Part shown: one piece after another, positions 15,036 to 15,242 of the stretch
Layout of the letters: the number at the start of each line of letters is the position of its first letter
Position numbering within the stretch: the first letter of the stretch is position 1
Notes under the pieces: generated by a model
The model's input: only the letters and a program-made list of their open reading frames with translations
Databases searched by the model: none
What the model was told of the DNA's origin: nothing
Assembly: GCA_964546285.1 (NCBI GenBank)
Contig: CAZJJK010000082.1
Span: 1 to 15,242, forward strand
DNA length: 15,242 nucleotides
Direction: 5' to 3'
DNA from: CAZJJK01 sp964546285
GTDB taxonomy: Bacteria; Spirochaetota; Spirochaetia; Treponematales; Breznakiellaceae
Position numbers and translations under genes: made by a program

Positions 15036-15074
15036 CTATTGATCGTCCGGGTAAAAGGCGCTCCGTTCAATCAT
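15036..15074 (-). CDS. 12-codon leader ORF, or the start of the decarboxylase cut off by an amber codon
   Basis: ATG 15074 has GGGAGG 5 nt upstream and reads MIERSAFYPDDQ, then TAG (15038-15036). The codon after TAG is in the same frame as the decarboxylase (GTG CGC TTT ATG). The best ribosome site and the promoter both serve this ATG rather than the ATG at 15026. Either it is a short leader peptide controlling the decarboxylase, as the speFL peptide does for ornithine decarboxylase in E. coli, or one base change (or a sequencing error) made a stop in a protein that began here. Confidence 0.45.
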   Translation of the reverse strand: MIERSAFYPDDQ

Positions 15075-15101
15075 CGCGGCCTCCCAGTTAAAAGTTGAGC
15101 G

Positions 15102-15131
15102 ATAATAGGAAAGGAGCCGCTGTCCTGTCAA
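15102..15131 (-). promoter_or_regulatory. Near-consensus sigma-70 promoter of the decarboxylase
   Basis: On the minus strand, TTGACA (15131-15126) is a perfect -35 and TATTAT (15107-15102) a 5/6 -10, 18 bp apart. The mRNA should start near 15095, about 20 nt before the leader ATG at 15074. It is the strongest promoter visible in the window and suggests constitutive transcription, with any control likely acting later. Confidence 0.8.
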
Positions 15132-15167
15132 TGGTAGGATATAGAGGTTTTTATGAGTCTAATATGA

Positions 15168-15242
15168 TTAAATGGGCAAGATAAGCACTGACTTAGGGTT
15201 ATTTTCTAACTGCTGCCAATTCTGTTGAAGCCTAGCAATCAA
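15168..15242 (-). CDS. 3' end of an unidentified gene, paralogous to the left-edge frame
   Basis: An open frame enters from the right edge and ends at TAA 15170-15168. It gives 24 residues, LIARLQQNWQQLENNPKSVL then ILPI. QQNWQQ is encoded by the same 20 bases as at the left edge and in the same frame, then the tail differs. Family not recognised; a transposase C-terminus is possible. It lies upstream of the decarboxylase promoter in the same direction. Confidence 0.4.
   Translation of the reverse strand: MIARLQQNWQQLENNPKSVLILPI
15208..15227 (-). repeat. Terminal inverted repeat, right copy
   Basis: This is the exact reverse complement of bases 1-20. The adjoining inner bases differ (AGAAAATAAC against CAAAACAAAT, read outward to inward), so the shared sequence stops at AGTT. 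The outer part, 15228-15242, is present only here because the left copy starts at the window edge. Confidence 0.9.

Noticed and set aside
1..15242. Calling the whole window a composite transposon
   Set aside because: Only 20 bp of repeat and two unidentified tails are visible, with no transposase motif and no target duplication. It remains a hypothesis only.

Overview
The window reads as a bacterial carbohydrate-uptake and catabolism locus, probably from a spirochaete of the Treponema/termite-gut type. That placement rests on gene style: a binding protein with a cleavable, non-lipoprotein signal peptide, a YesM/YesN-type two-component pair, and strong GGAGG ribosome sites. It is an inference and a Firmicute source is not excluded. 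GC is moderate and looks even across the window.

Layout. Both ends carry the 3' part of a reading frame that enters from outside (1-93 on +, 15168-15242 on -). They share a perfect 20-bp inverted repeat that encodes QQNWQQ in both, so the window lies between two inverted copies of some repeated gene or element. Next on the left is a 70-aa CxxC protein on the minus strand. The core is a long minus-strand series, in transcription order: DUF2264 protein (11126-9135), sensor kinase (9138-7270), AraC-type response regulator (7292-5679), sugar-binding protein (5490-4210), two CUT1 permeases (4079-3147 and 3150-2293), and a heparinase II/III-fold protein (2256-397). Divergent from it, on the plus strand, are a cellobiose 2-epimerase (11351-12613) and a 4-O-beta-mannosyl-glucose phosphorylase (12610-13809). 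On the right, convergent with these, is an ornithine-decarboxylase-like gene (15026-13902), which looks unrelated to the sugar system.

How it works together (inference from families): the kinase and regulator sense an extracytoplasmic signal and control the importer. The importer brings in an oligosaccharide, using an ATPase encoded elsewhere since none is present here. The epimerase turns beta-1,4-mannobiose into mannosyl-glucose, and the phosphorylase splits that into mannose 1-phosphate and glucose. The heparinase-fold and DUF2264 proteins lack signal peptides, so they should act on imported material. This pairing with a mannobiose pathway is unusual and suggests a mixed glycan, perhaps mannose plus uronic acid.

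The clearest regulatory structures are a perfect 42-bp palindrome with a U-tract between the binding-protein and permease genes, an inverted repeat overlapping the -35 of the epimerase promoter, and a short in-frame reading frame ending in an amber codon directly upstream of the decarboxylase, downstream of a near-consensus promoter.
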